From CAWDMC01 sp963803295 (lineage in GTDB: Bacteria; Acidobacteriota; Terriglobia; UBA7540), in the NCBI GenBank assembly GCA_963803295.1, contig CAWDMC010000028.1:1-64000 (forward strand): a DNA stretch of 64,000 nt. Reading direction: 5' to 3'. The notes below the pieces were generated by a model, which was given only the letters and a program-made list of their open reading frames with translations, did no database searches and was not told where the DNA came from. A program made the position numbers and the translations under genes. Numbering within the stretch: the first letter of the stretch is position 1; each line of letters opens with the position of its first letter. Below, in pieces: positions 52,182 to 61,044 of the stretch.

Positions 52182-52438
52182 ACATCTTCATGATGCCTCA
52201 GTCTGAAGCATATGGCAACTAGCCTGCTAATCTTGCAGACCAGAGGATCCCTGTTGCGCATGGGAATGCCGTCGGCCCCCGGGAAAGTGCCGAAGTAACT
52301 GTCGAACGAGCGGTTCTCCTGCATGATGACAATCACGTGTCGAATGCGGTGAATGGGATCGTCAGCGTTTCTCGATTCTTCCGGCCGTGCGCGGGCGCCA
52401 ACGGCGTGCAGCGCCCAGAGGCCAAGCGCCACCAGCAA
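52163..52438 (-). pseudogene. Truncated 5' fragment of a phospholipase C/phosphoesterase (PF04185) gene
   Basis: A leader, then IHRIRHVIVIMQENRSFDSYFGTFPGADGIPM, the exact N-terminal motif of the bacterial acid phosphatase/phospholipase C family (MQENRSFD). After MRNRDPLVC it turns to unrelated sequence and stops. The usual length is >400 residues. Upstream a further frame break is likely (MRTRIPTEPLR in another frame). It is a dead 5' fragment. Confidence 0.6.
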
Positions 52439-52549
52439 TGACGTTCCGCAAAGGCTCTGTAGGTATCCTGGTCCTCATTTTCAAAAGATGACCGCCCGTG
52501 TGGTGTCGATTTCGCGCCTCCAGGATCGACTTACGGGCGGAGGCCCAAT

Positions 52550-53299
52550 ATGCCAAGCGATGCCTTGCTCATAGAAGATGCCCTGGACTGGGAGACGGCC
52601 TGCGACGTGCAGCGTGGCTTTATGCACCAATCGCTTCCAGACATCGACGCTTTGGATTACAGCGCACGATGCCGGCAGGTGCATGAACTGGGCGGCGATT
52701 GCTACGATTTTGTGCCGATACCGGACAATCGCTTGGCAATAGCGGTTGGGGACGCCTCGGGCAAAGGGCTGCCCGCCGCGCTGATGATGTCGAGCGTCCA
52801 CTCGTCGCTGCGGATGGCGACGCTATTCGCTGCCAACAACGGGGCGGCGCTGCTCGGAGCAGTCAATCGCCAGGCATACGCATCGTCAGTTGCGGGCCGG
52901 TACGCCACCCTGTTCTACGGCGTTTTCGACAAAGCCACGCGCACCCTCCGGTACGTAAACGCGGGCCACAATTGCCCTATGGTCATTCGACGAGACGGCT
53001 CGATCGTTTGGCTCGAAGCCGGTGGCGCACCCGTCGGAATGTTTCCAGATTGGACTTATGAGGAAGGCGTTGTTCAGCTTGACCCGGGGGATCTGGTGCT
53101 CGCCTACACGGACGGGGTGGTTGAAACGGTAAATCCGGCCGGCGAAGAGTGGGGAGTGGAGGGCCTGCGGAGGGCGGCGGCCGATAGCGACGCACAAGGC
53201 GCTGAAAACCTTGTCCGCTCGATCTTCGGGTCTATGGATGAGTTCTCGGGAGGACGCCAGACCGATGACGCGACGGTCGCGGTTTTGCGGGTGCATTGA
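52550..53299 (+). CDS. SpoIIE/RsbU-family PP2C-type serine phosphatase
   Basis: 249 residues; GGAGG lies 7 nt before the ATG. Motifs: HELGGDCYDFVPIPDNRLAIAVGDASGKGLPAALMMSSVH (GGDxYD, GDxSGKG), YVNAGHN, LAYTDGVVE and TDDATVAVL. These are the metal-binding Asp and Gly residues of the PP2C-like SpoIIE domain. No N-terminal sensor domain is attached. It would dephosphorylate an anti-anti-sigma protein in partner switching; no partner is adjacent. Confidence 0.9.
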   Translation: MPSDALLIEDALDWETACDVQRGFMHQSLPDIDALDYSARCRQVHELGGDCYDFVPIPDNRLAIAVGDASGKGLPAALMMSSVHSSLRMATLFAANNGAALLGAVNRQAYASSVAGRYATLFYGVFDKATRTLRYVNAGHNCPMVIRRDGSIVWLEAGGAPVGMFPDWTYEEGVVQLDPGDLVLAYTDGVVETVNPAGEEWGVEGLRRAAADSDAQGAENLVRSIFGSMDEFSGGRQTDDATVAVLRVH

Positions 53300-53426
53300 G
53301 GCCTCGCAAAGCGCGAAACGGGTAAAATTAATTGGCCAGTGGGCCATCAAGCGAAGTGATCGGCAATCCCGGCAAGAATAAGTTGGGCGGCACAGGAGCC
53401 GATGGGAATCCTCCGGCAAAGGATTT

Positions 53427-53630
53427 TCACGATGAGATCCACGAGTAAAGTAGACGAGAAAGAAGGATGCCGGCGGCCACCAGCGGACAGCCAACCACCG
53501 CAAAAATCAAAAAGGAAAGGGTGGATCGAATAAACGTCAGCAATTGAACAAAAAGGACCGAGCCAATGAGCAGCTCCGGCCCGACGAATACGGCGTTCGA
53601 TAGTGGTAGCGGCCTCGCGGGTACTGCCAT
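53427..53630 (-). CDS. Small two-helix membrane protein at the end of the cytochrome operon
   Basis: 67 residues from the ATG at 53630 (GGGAGG 9 nt upstream). Two hydrophobic segments: VGPELLIGSVLFVQLLTFI and TLSFLIFAVVGCPLVAAGILLSRLLY. It overlaps the end of the tetraheme cytochrome gene and probably ends the same transcript. Its function is not known. Confidence 0.6.
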   Translation of the reverse strand: MAVPARPLPLSNAVFVGPELLIGSVLFVQLLTFIRSTLSFLIFAVVGCPLVAAGILLSRLLYSWISS

Positions 53631-53631
53631 T

Positions 53632-54265
53632 CTACTCGCCTCCCTTCCAGAAGGTGGCATCCTTCAGCGTGTCCACATCGTGAACGACATCGTGGCACTT
53701 CGTTTTCATACAGGAGAGCTCACCTTTGTCGGCGTGCTCTAGCAGGTTGGGAAACTTATGGTGCTCACTGGCTTCCTCATAGGAGCGCGCGCCGCGGTGG
53801 CAATGAAGGCACTCGCGGTTGTTATAGGGGCGATAGAGCTTGATCTCATCCGGAGCGGGAATCTTGCCCAGGTACTGCACGTAGATGTGCCGCAATCCGC
53901 GCAGCTTGGACCTGATCGGCCCGAACATGGTGTAATCCGTATGGCAGGTGTAGCAGGCGTGATCGCGCGGGATCTCCCGGTTCTGAAAATGGTGAGCGGG
54001 AATATAACTGGGATCGTCGACGTGAAGACTACGGCCATAATCGGCCATAACGTGACAGGATAAGCAAAAGCGGGTGCTCTCGGCTCGCTGAACATGTTGG
54101 TCAAAGCCGCCCCAGACTCGCCAACACGGGCAGCAGGAAGAGGGCGAAAAAGGCCATGATCTTGCCGCCCTTCGCCCGGGTCAACTCCACCCTGTAGGAA
54201 ACAAGACTCGCCACCACAATCGTGATCACAATGAAAGTCACCGCAAGCACTACCGAAATCGTCAT
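53632..54265 (-). CDS. NapC/NirT-type tetraheme cytochrome c (frameshifted)
   Basis: The start at 54265 gives MTISVVLAVTFIVITIVVASLVSYR, an N-terminal TM anchor (ORF 54101-54265). The hemes follow in the next frame: VWGGFDQHVQRAESTRF then CLSCH, CYTCH, CLHCH and CMKTKCH (a C-x4-CH site like those in cytochrome c3). One base too many or too few near 54108-54115 separates the two parts. NapC/NirT/CymA proteins oxidise menaquinol and hand electrons to periplasmic cytochromes. With the decaheme and porin in the same operon it is the obvious quinol-to-conduit link. Confidence 0.8.
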
Positions 54266-54355
54266 ACCCACACCCAGTCAATCGAATTTTATGCTTCGCA
54301 TGCTTCTCAATCCGGCCCGCGCCTCCAGCCAGCAGGCTCATCTTCGCGCCTTCTA

Positions 54356-54715
54356 TTACTTCGCCAAGCTCCGATAGTATTTCACTACCGCCTGGATCTG
54401 TTCCTTTGAAAGTTCCTTCTTGTAGCTATCCATGTCCTCGCCCTTACCTTCGACGACCACGTCGATCATTTTCTCTTCCGAGTCTTTCCCGATGTTTTCA
54501 TGCACGTCCTTGACTTTCAGCTTCTTGCCTTTCGCAGTATTCCCGGAGCCATCTTTGGCGTGGCAGACTGCACATTTGTGCAGATAGACATCCTGCCCAG
54601 GATCCTGGGCCATGGCCGGTGAGACCACCCATAGGGTTGCCAAGAGGCACCCCGCTAATGGCAACAATTTTTCACGCCGGTTTTCAGTCCGGCCGGTGAG
54701 TTTACGCAGAGGCAT
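54356..54715 (-). CDS. Periplasmic monoheme cytochrome c
   Basis: 119 residues; AAGGAG lies before the ATG. Signal peptide (KLLPLAGCLLATLWVVSPAMAQ), one heme site CAVCHAKDG and a Met-ligand candidate in EDMDSYKKELS, as in class I cytochromes c. It is within the decaheme-MtrB-NapC operon and probably shuttles electrons in the periplasm. Confidence 0.9.
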   Translation of the reverse strand: MPLRKLTGRTENRREKLLPLAGCLLATLWVVSPAMAQDPGQDVYLHKCAVCHAKDGSGNTAKGKKLKVKDVHENIGKDSEEKMIDVVVEGKGEDMDSYKKELSKEQIQAVVKYYRSLAK

Positions 54716-54811
54716 TCAACACTCTCCTTGAGTTTTTTCCGCAGATCATCTCTTAACCGGCGTTTTCAAACGGCGGGAGTGCTGCGAAGTGGTTTCATCG
54801 AGCCGCGCGGC

Positions 54812-56842
54812 CTAAAAATCCCTGGTCCAGCGGATCGTTAGTATATTAGCGCTGAAGTTGTTTCCGGTCACGATCTCTTCGAGGTAATAGGACCTTTGCA
54901 GGTCGACTGAAAGGCGACCTGCCTTCGGAAATTCGAAATACACCGTGCCTGTGACCAGCGGCCAACGCAACGGACCGTAGGCGGGCAGTTCACCCGTGAT
55001 CTCACCCAGGCCAGTGGTGCGGTCGTAGTTCCCGCTCAAACGCAGTCCAAAATGCTTCAGTGGTCTGGCCTCAACGCCACCCTGGACCACCCGATTCACT
55101 TCCTGATCGCGCAAGAAATCGTTAAGGGGTGGCGTGCCGCGCGCGTATACGATATTGCCCTGGGCAAAAAAGCTCTCGTAAGAAAACCCGCCGAAAATCG
55201 AAAAGCGGTCATCGAGACTGTAAGTCAAAGTGGTTCCGCTCGAGCGAATGTGGCTTTGGAAATTCGTATCCAGCAGTCTGCTTGAGACAATTCGAGTTTC
55301 AGTGTCGAGAGTCAGCTTCTTCGTAGGCCGGTAGCGAGCCTCCAGATGGCCGGAGACCTGCGTGTGAGGACTGATCGCGGTGTAAGAAGATCCCTTGTTG
55401 AAGCTGTGAACGTCGCCGCGAATACTGAACTTGCTGTTGGGCTGAAAGGAGGCGCTCAATTCGGGCGAGACGGTGTTGGTGCGTATCGACAGGGCCGGAT
55501 CGAGCTCGCCATCTTCGAGATACTTGATGTCAGCTCGCATAAGGTGAAGGCCAGGACGGATTACCACCGACGGCAGCGGCGTAAATAGCATGTTGACGTT
55601 AAGATCGGAAAGGGTGTCCCTCCAGGAGGTTTCGATACCCGAACTGCTTGGCGTATCCCCGTTGAAAGCGCTCCCGAACGAACCTGTGGCATCGGTTGTG
55701 AAGCGCGTGTAGCGGTAGTCGGCGTCAAAATCCCACCACTTCCGGATGTGATAGGTCACGCCCTGATCGACAATGTGATTGGGCTCAGTAACAGTGTCGC
55801 GGCCGCTCTGGCTGACGCTCGCGGGCGTGAGGGCGCCCGTGCTATCCGGCGCCACCACACTAAACGATTGGTCCATGGTGGCCGGACCGCGGTACCGGTA
55901 GAAAATGTATCCGCCCCGGAACTCCCACTTGGAGGCTTCGGAGGGTTTGCCGTTGTAGGAGAACTCGCTGATCGGGGTGGTGAGGCGCCGGAACTGCGAC
56001 CAGGAAAGGGTGGTCAATGGCTCCAGGGTAGAGCTCGTGACCGTGTTAATAGGGAGTTCGGGCGAAGTAGAGTTATTCAGGTTTAGATTTTCAGTAAAGG
56101 TCTGCCAGCCAAGGTTGTAGTGGAAAGTCCAAGAATGCCAGGTGTAGTCGAAGCCACCGGTGAAGCGATTGGTCTCGTCGTTCAGAGGCGCATAGAGATA
56201 GTAGGGGCTGGCCCGGGCAAACGATCCCCAGTAGGAAGGCGAGTTCAGAAAATCCAGAGAGCGCGTGGTGTAAGCCGGGCCGTTGTCGCTGGTGCGGTAG
56301 TAATTGAAATTAAAGCGGAGATTGTTCGAAGCATGCACCGTGAAGTCACCAGAACCAAACCGGCGAACGGTTGCCCAATTGTGGTTTGAGGTAAGGCCGG
56401 TGGAAAGCCCCGCGACATTGGCCGCCATGGGCAAGATAACATTATCGTTCTGGTTCCAGTAGTAGTAGCTCTGCCGCCAGTTCAGGCGCAACTCGTAAAG
56501 ATGAGTCTTGCCTACGGTGAGCTGGGCCGAGGGGAAAGGATCGCCCCCCAGACCGCTCGCCAGCATGGACCAGGAATCCGCAAAGGAGTGGGAGCCGTCT
56601 TTCGCCTGGCCGTAAAGATTGAAATCCATCACCCGCGGCCCCTTGTTCAAATCGAAGAGCTCCTGATACATCGGCTGGTAGCCCTTGACGGTGGTAAACC
56701 GGTATCCAGCCGTGGCTGAACCCTGGGTCTGAAATCCCCCCAGGACCAGAGGGGCGGGATTCGCGGCCTCGTCCTGAGCTAGGGCCGGGCCTATTGCTAT
56801 GAGCACGGTCACACAGAACAAGAAGCTGTGTCTGGCTCTCAT
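54812..56842 (-). CDS. MtrB/PioB-type outer-membrane beta-barrel porin
   Basis: 676 residues; GGGAG lies before the ATG. Signal peptide, then GGFQTQGSATAGYRFTTVKGYQPMYQELFDLNKGPRVMDFNLYGQ, a pattern typical of the MtrB/PioB decaheme-associated outer-membrane proteins. The rest is alternating amphipathic strands (about 26) with a C-terminal aromatic (IRWTRDF). It would sheathe the decaheme cytochrome across the outer membrane. The decaheme gene is 12 nt upstream. No MtrC-like surface cytochrome is adjacent. Confidence 0.85.
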   Translation of the reverse strand: MRARHSFLFCVTVLIAIGPALAQDEAANPAPLVLGGFQTQGSATAGYRFTTVKGYQPMYQELFDLNKGPRVMDFNLYGQAKDGSHSFADSWSMLASGLGGDPFPSAQLTVGKTHLYELRLNWRQSYYYWNQNDNVILPMAANVAGLSTGLTSNHNWATVRRFGSGDFTVHASNNLRFNFNYYRTSDNGPAYTTRSLDFLNSPSYWGSFARASPYYLYAPLNDETNRFTGGFDYTWHSWTFHYNLGWQTFTENLNLNNSTSPELPINTVTSSTLEPLTTLSWSQFRRLTTPISEFSYNGKPSEASKWEFRGGYIFYRYRGPATMDQSFSVVAPDSTGALTPASVSQSGRDTVTEPNHIVDQGVTYHIRKWWDFDADYRYTRFTTDATGSFGSAFNGDTPSSSGIETSWRDTLSDLNVNMLFTPLPSVVIRPGLHLMRADIKYLEDGELDPALSIRTNTVSPELSASFQPNSKFSIRGDVHSFNKGSSYTAISPHTQVSGHLEARYRPTKKLTLDTETRIVSSRLLDTNFQSHIRSSGTTLTYSLDDRFSIFGGFSYESFFAQGNIVYARGTPPLNDFLRDQEVNRVVQGGVEARPLKHFGLRLSGNYDRTTGLGEITGELPAYGPLRWPLVTGTVYFEFPKAGRLSVDLQRSYYLEEIVTGNNFSANILTIRWTRDF

Positions 56843-56854
56843 TAGGATCTCCCT

Positions 56855-57949
56855 CTATCGCAGCAACGTCGAATCAAAATTCGAGCCGTGGATGGTTACA
56901 TGGCAACGAACACACTCACCGCTCGTTTGGTAGCCAAAACGTGAGTGCGGCACGGCGACCTGAAAGTCGCTGGCGGTGCTGTGGAACCCAATATGGCACT
57001 GCAAGCAGAGTTGCCGGGCCTCACGACGCACCAGCAGCATGCGGGTGACGGTACCGTGCGGGTTATGGCAGGTCACACAACCTTCCACCTTCGCGGCCGG
57101 GTGCTCAAAAACGTAGGGACCCCGCTTTTCGACGTGGCAGTTGATGCAGCTCTCCCAATTGGCTTTGTTCAGGCTGGCGTGGTTCAGCGAACCATGCGGA
57201 CTGTGACAGTCCGTGCATTTCATGAGGCCTTCGGGAACCCGGTGGTGAACAGGGAGAGCGAACTGAGCCTCCACGTTGCGATGACAGGTAAAGCACAGAC
57301 CCGGCTCCGAGGCTTTCAGAAGATTGTTTTGTAGCCAGCGGGACTTCTCCTGGAGCCGCGGCACCGTAAAGAACTGCGCCTGGGCGTAAGAGAGCCCCAC
57401 CCGGCCGGGAATTTCCACCCACTCCACCAGGTGCGACGCATGGCAGTCGTTGCAGGCCACCCCATGCGCCAAGTGCTCAGAATGGGTGAAAAACGCCTGC
57501 TGCTTGCTGGTGGTATGGCAAATCAGGCACCGCTCTGCGTTTTCCTTGGGGCTGCGATGAAAGTTAAAGATGGGGTGTTCTTTCAGAGAAAGGGCAATTT
57601 TGGCATCGTCGCCTTCGGCATTTTCGACCGCATCGGAGTGATCTTTGCCGGGACCATGGCAAGTTTCGCAGCCTTCGATGTAAAGCTTTCCGGGAAACCG
57701 CACTGTGGTGTGGGCCGTTCGCTCAAAGTCTACGAATTCGCGTTTGTGACAGTGGCGGCAGGTCTCCGAACCTGTGTAGTCGGCAGGTTTGCCCTCGACA
57801 ATCTCTTTCCAGGCGACCGAAGGGGGCTCGGCAGCCGCAGGCTGTTTCTGAGCCAGTCCTAGCTTGCCGCCAGCAGCCAGGACCAACCCCAGCGTCGACA
57901 TCAAGAGTAACCGTCTTTTAGATAGGGTCTTCCCAACACGAGTTAGCAT
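56855..57949 (-). CDS. Decaheme c-type cytochrome, DmsE/MtrA family
   Basis: 364 residues; GGGAG lies 9 nt before the ATG. Signal peptide (RRLLLMSTLGLVLAAGGKLGLAQ). Ten CxxCH sites are counted: CRHCH, CETCH, CLICH, CNDCH, CFTCH, CTDCH, CINCH, CVTCH, CLQCH, CVRCH. DYTGSETCRHCHKREFVDF and the regular spacing match DmsE/MtrA. It would form the heme wire through the MtrB-type porin. It is the first gene of the leftward electron-transfer operon; a perfect TTGACA element lies upstream. Confidence 0.93.
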   Translation of the reverse strand: MLTRVGKTLSKRRLLLMSTLGLVLAAGGKLGLAQKQPAAAEPPSVAWKEIVEGKPADYTGSETCRHCHKREFVDFERTAHTTVRFPGKLYIEGCETCHGPGKDHSDAVENAEGDDAKIALSLKEHPIFNFHRSPKENAERCLICHTTSKQQAFFTHSEHLAHGVACNDCHASHLVEWVEIPGRVGLSYAQAQFFTVPRLQEKSRWLQNNLLKASEPGLCFTCHRNVEAQFALPVHHRVPEGLMKCTDCHSPHGSLNHASLNKANWESCINCHVEKRGPYVFEHPAAKVEGCVTCHNPHGTVTRMLLVRREARQLCLQCHIGFHSTASDFQVAVPHSRFGYQTSGECVRCHVTIHGSNFDSTLLR

Positions 57950-58099
57950 CGGTCGGCAACTCCCTTAGAATCAGTGTACCGAAATGTCCCATCCATGGAG
58001 GAACCCGAACGCCTGGGGGCGGTAAATTGACCACGGCGGGGCCAACGGGCGCCCTTACGACGCGTTGCTTACCAGAGCTTCCTGGCAGCTATGCGTTGG

Positions 58100-58127
58100 A
58101 GTATCACACTGGATACTACCATGTCAA
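58100..58127 (-). promoter_or_regulatory. Possible promoter of the cytochrome operon
   Basis: On the minus strand a perfect -35 TTGACA (58127-58122) is followed after 16 nt by GATACT (58105-58100), 4 of 6 to TATAAT. It lies about 150 bases upstream of the decaheme start. Acidobacterial promoters vary, so this is only a candidate. Confidence 0.35.
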
Positions 58128-58386
58128 TACCTCTTAATATAAAGTTACTGGCCAGCCGGAATTCCATTGCCGAGGCTTGGCCTGTCGCGGTTGGATTGCC
58201 CAAACAGCCGCCTCCAATTTATTTTGTAAAGACTTAAGAAGACTGTGACCCACAGCACATATCGAGGTGATGCCCGTCACAGACACACACGACCAGAAGG
58301 GCGTATTGTCGGTATGCGTCCGTAATATCCGTAACCGGGGATTCAATTCAAACAGGGGAAGTGTGAATACCTGACGATAACAGGGT

Positions 58387-59652
58387 CTATCTGGAAATGT
58401 GATTAGGGAGAATCGAGGTAACCACCAGGACTGCGGTAAGGGCGATCATGATAGCGCAAGTGCTCCAGGCAATGATGTTAAAGGCTCGGCCGTTAGTGTG
58501 CTCGCCCATCAGGTCCTTGCGATTGATCAGGCGGAGCATGAATATCAGCACAAAAGGCAGGAGGATACCGTTGATCACCTGGCTTAGGAGGATAATGGGC
58601 ACCTGGCGCTCGGCCTCCAGCAGGATCACGGCAAGGGCGCCGATCACAATCAAGCCGGTATAAAGCGAGTAGAAAGCAGGCGCCTCGCTGATGCGCTTGT
58701 CAATGCCCGATTCCACGCCCAGGCCCTCGCAGACATAGTAAGCCGTGGCCAGCGGCAGGATGCTGGCCGAGAACAGCGAGGCATTGCAGAGTCCGAAAGC
58801 GAACAGCAGGCTTGCGGCCTTCCCCGCCAGAGGCTTGAGCGCCAAGGCGGCGTCACCGGCCTGCTTAATTTCGCCGTGGCCCGTGAGGTAGATGGTGGCG
58901 GCGCAGGCCACAATAATGAAAAACGCCACCAAGTCAGTGATCACGCAGCCTACGATCACATCGTATTGCGAGTAGATGTAGTCGCGCAGCTTGACGCCTT
59001 TCTCCACTACCGCCGATTGCAGGTAGAACTGCATCCAGGGTGCGATCGTCGTGCCCACTATCCCGATCACCATGTACAAGTAGCCGGAACTGAAGTGAAA
59101 GGAAGGAACGACCGTAGCCTTGAGCGCGTCGCCCCATTTGGGATGAGCCAGAAAACAGGAAAGCGGGTAGGCAATGTAGAAGGCGCAGGCGACTAGGAAC
59201 ACCTTTTCGACAATCCGGTAAGTACCTTTTACTACCAGGAGCCACACCAGAAGCGCTCCCAAGGGAACGGCAATGTAGCGGCTGACACCGATTACGCCCA
59301 TCCCAGAAGCCAGACCCGCGAACTCGGAGATGGTGTTGCCGAGGTCTGCGATCAGCAGCAGAAGCATCAAGAAGAAGGTCGTGCGGAAGCCGTATTCTTC
59401 CCGGATCAGGTCCGCCAAACCTTTGCCTGTGACCACGCCCATGCGCGCCACCATTTCCTGGACCACGATCAGCGCCACCGTAATTGGGACGAGGGTCCAC
59501 AGCAGTGTGTAACCGTATCCGGCGCCGGTCTGCGAATAGGTGAGGATCCCGCCCGCGTCGTTGTCGACGTTGGCGGTGATAATGCCCGGACCCACTACGG
59601 CCAGAAAAATCAGAAGGCGAGTACGATACTTGCGGAAGTCCTTGAGCGTCAT
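58387..59652 (-). CDS. NRAMP-related divalent-metal (probable Mg2+) transporter
   Basis: 421 residues with 11 TM helices. The TM1 motif is ANVDNDAGG, not the DPGN of Mn/Fe NRAMP proteins, and TM6 has TIAPWMQF in place of the MPH motif. These changes are typical of the NRAMP-related Mg transporter (NRMT) branch. It follows the MgtE_N/CBS gene by 55 nt, all downstream of an M-box, which senses Mg2+. So I infer Mg2+ uptake, with the MgtE-like protein as cytosolic sensor. Mn2+ or Fe2+ transport is not ruled out. Confidence 0.85.
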   Translation of the reverse strand: MTLKDFRKYRTRLLIFLAVVGPGIITANVDNDAGGILTYSQTGAGYGYTLLWTLVPITVALIVVQEMVARMGVVTGKGLADLIREEYGFRTTFFLMLLLLIADLGNTISEFAGLASGMGVIGVSRYIAVPLGALLVWLLVVKGTYRIVEKVFLVACAFYIAYPLSCFLAHPKWGDALKATVVPSFHFSSGYLYMVIGIVGTTIAPWMQFYLQSAVVEKGVKLRDYIYSQYDVIVGCVITDLVAFFIIVACAATIYLTGHGEIKQAGDAALALKPLAGKAASLLFAFGLCNASLFSASILPLATAYYVCEGLGVESGIDKRISEAPAFYSLYTGLIVIGALAVILLEAERQVPIILLSQVINGILLPFVLIFMLRLINRKDLMGEHTNGRAFNIIAWSTCAIMIALTAVLVVTSILPNHISR

Positions 59653-59706
59653 AGCGGAGTGCCTTCCTCAAGCGTTCCGGCAGGGGCGGTGTGCAAGCAC
59701 TTCTGC

Positions 59707-60210
59707 CTAATCCCGGCTGACCACAACCTCGAGCACGTCGTCTGCGGTGACGATTCCCAGCAGGTGGCCCTTGCCGTCGACCACGGGAAGCTCCACCAGA
59801 CTGTACTTGTAGAATCGCTCCACCACCGACCGTTGGTCCGTATGCGCTTCAACCGAGATCACCGGGTCGGTGGAAAGTTCCTTCAACGGTGAACTCGCTT
59901 CTGCCAGTAGAATGCGAGCTAGGGGTACCGCCCCGCCGAGTACACCGTTATGGTCCACCAGGTAGATCAAGTGAATGGACTCGAGGTCGCCCTCAAAGTG
60001 TTTGAGCGCCATGATCGCACCCTCCACGGCAGCCTCCTGGCCGACCATAATGAATTCGGTCGTCATCAGCGCGCCGGCCGTGTGTTCCTCAAAACCTAGA
60101 AGCTCACGAACCTCCTGGGCGCCTTCTTTATCCTCCATGTCCGCCAACAGTTCGGCGGAGGTCTCGGGCGGCATCTCCTGCAGTACATCCGCAGCCTCGT
60201 CAGGATCCAT
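59707..60210 (-). CDS. MgtE-like protein, C-terminal part with MgtE_N end and CBS pair (frameshifted)
   Basis: EEMDPDEAADVLQEMPPETSAELLADMEDKEGAQEVRELLGFEEHTAGALMTTEF completes an MgtE_N domain; two CBS domains follow (GDLESIHLIYLVDHNGVLGGAVPLARIL and SVEAHTDQRSVVERFYKYSLVELPVVDGKGHLLGIVTADDVLEVV). It ends right after the second CBS, with no MgtE TM domain. It belongs with the 60200-60952 frame; the break is a one-base insertion between about 60250 and 60275. Confidence 0.85.
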   Translation of the reverse strand: MDPDEAADVLQEMPPETSAELLADMEDKEGAQEVRELLGFEEHTAGALMTTEFIMVGQEAAVEGAIMALKHFEGDLESIHLIYLVDHNGVLGGAVPLARILLAEASSPLKELSTDPVISVEAHTDQRSVVERFYKYSLVELPVVDGKGHLLGIVTADDVLEVVVSRD

Positions 60211-60952
60211 CTCCTCGACGATATCCGAGGCCTTTTCGGGATTGATGCTCTCGAGGTAGAGCTGCCTGCATGCGAGTCGGGATCTCAGAAAGTGCCTGGG
60301 CGGCGGTTTCGTCGTCCAGGGTCTCGATCACGGCCTTTTGTTCGTCGCGGCTCAACTCTTCGAGGATTTCTCCGATATCGGCCGGATGTAGCTCAGCCAG
60401 ACGATCATAGGAGATTTTCAGCTTCACCCGCCTTGCTGGGTCGGGCTCGATCAGGTTGACGAACTCCCACGGGATCTGTTTGGAAGGCAACATCTTGGAG
60501 ATCAAGCGAATGCGGTGCTTGGCGACTACTCCCTGCAGCAGACGCCGTATCCCCGCGGCCAGTCCCACATTGACCGCCAAAATCCGCAGTTCCGTGTGAC
60601 CATCGACCGGCTGAATATCGAAATCGACGTCGTTCACTCGCACCACCTTGCGGTTATCCACGTCGATTACCTGCTGATCGAGGACGTCGTTCCTGATCCG
60701 TAGCAGACCCTCGTCGGGCGCGTAACATCGGACACCACCGACAATGACACTAGTCTGCAAGGCACGCACCGAGATCGACTGGATTTGCTCATGGGTGATG
60801 CACATGATGCTCTTCTTCGGTGTGCGGATCAGGTAGGAAGCCACGCGAAGCGCGTTCTGGCTGGGATCGACACACAGATCCTCCAATAGCCCGACGAAAT
60901 CACCCGTGGCATCGTAAGTCGGAAGTTTGTCGATTTCAGTGAAGAAGATCAT
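60200..60952 (-). CDS. MgtE-like soluble Mg2+ sensor, N-terminal part with PRC barrel (frameshifted)
   Basis: The ATG at 60952 has AAAGGAGG 7 nt upstream, which beats the upstream frame start. PRC-barrel-like halves (FFTEIDKLPTYDATGDFVGLLEDLCVDP and DVLDQQVIDVDNRKVVRVNDVDFD) precede an MgtE_N domain (YDRLAELHPADIGEILEELSRDEQKAVIETLDDETAAQALSEIP). From about 60260 the frame leaves homology and the 59707-60210 frame continues it. The joined protein is ~415 residues, soluble, and lies between the M-box and the NRAMP-type transporter. Confidence 0.85.
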   Translation of the reverse strand: MIFFTEIDKLPTYDATGDFVGLLEDLCVDPSQNALRVASYLIRTPKKSIMCITHEQIQSISVRALQTSVIVGGVRCYAPDEGLLRIRNDVLDQQVIDVDNRKVVRVNDVDFDIQPVDGHTELRILAVNVGLAAGIRRLLQGVVAKHRIRLISKMLPSKQIPWEFVNLIEPDPARRVKLKISYDRLAELHPADIGEILEELSRDEQKAVIETLDDETAAQALSEIPTRMQAALPREHQSRKGLGYRRGDGS

Positions 60953-60988
60953 GCCGGCCTCCTTTCCCGACCTGGAATGGCCCAACCA

Positions 60989-61029
60989 GAAACAAACGCC
61001 CCGTGAAAGCCTCAGCTCTCACGGGGCGT
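60989..61029 (-). terminator. Intrinsic terminator of the M-box leader
   Basis: On the transcript strand an 11-bp stem ACGCCCCGTGA/TCACGGGGCGT (61029-61019 and 61006-60996) is followed by a TTTGTTT run. It lies between the aptamer and the AAAGGAGG of the MgtE-like gene, where an M-box expression platform is expected. Confidence 0.85.
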
Positions 61030-61044
61030 AACGCCAACTCTGCG

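Noticed and set aside
58128..58386. Possible small RNA between the cytochrome promoter and the NRAMP gene
   Set aside because: No stable hairpin series or terminator that would support an RNA gene.
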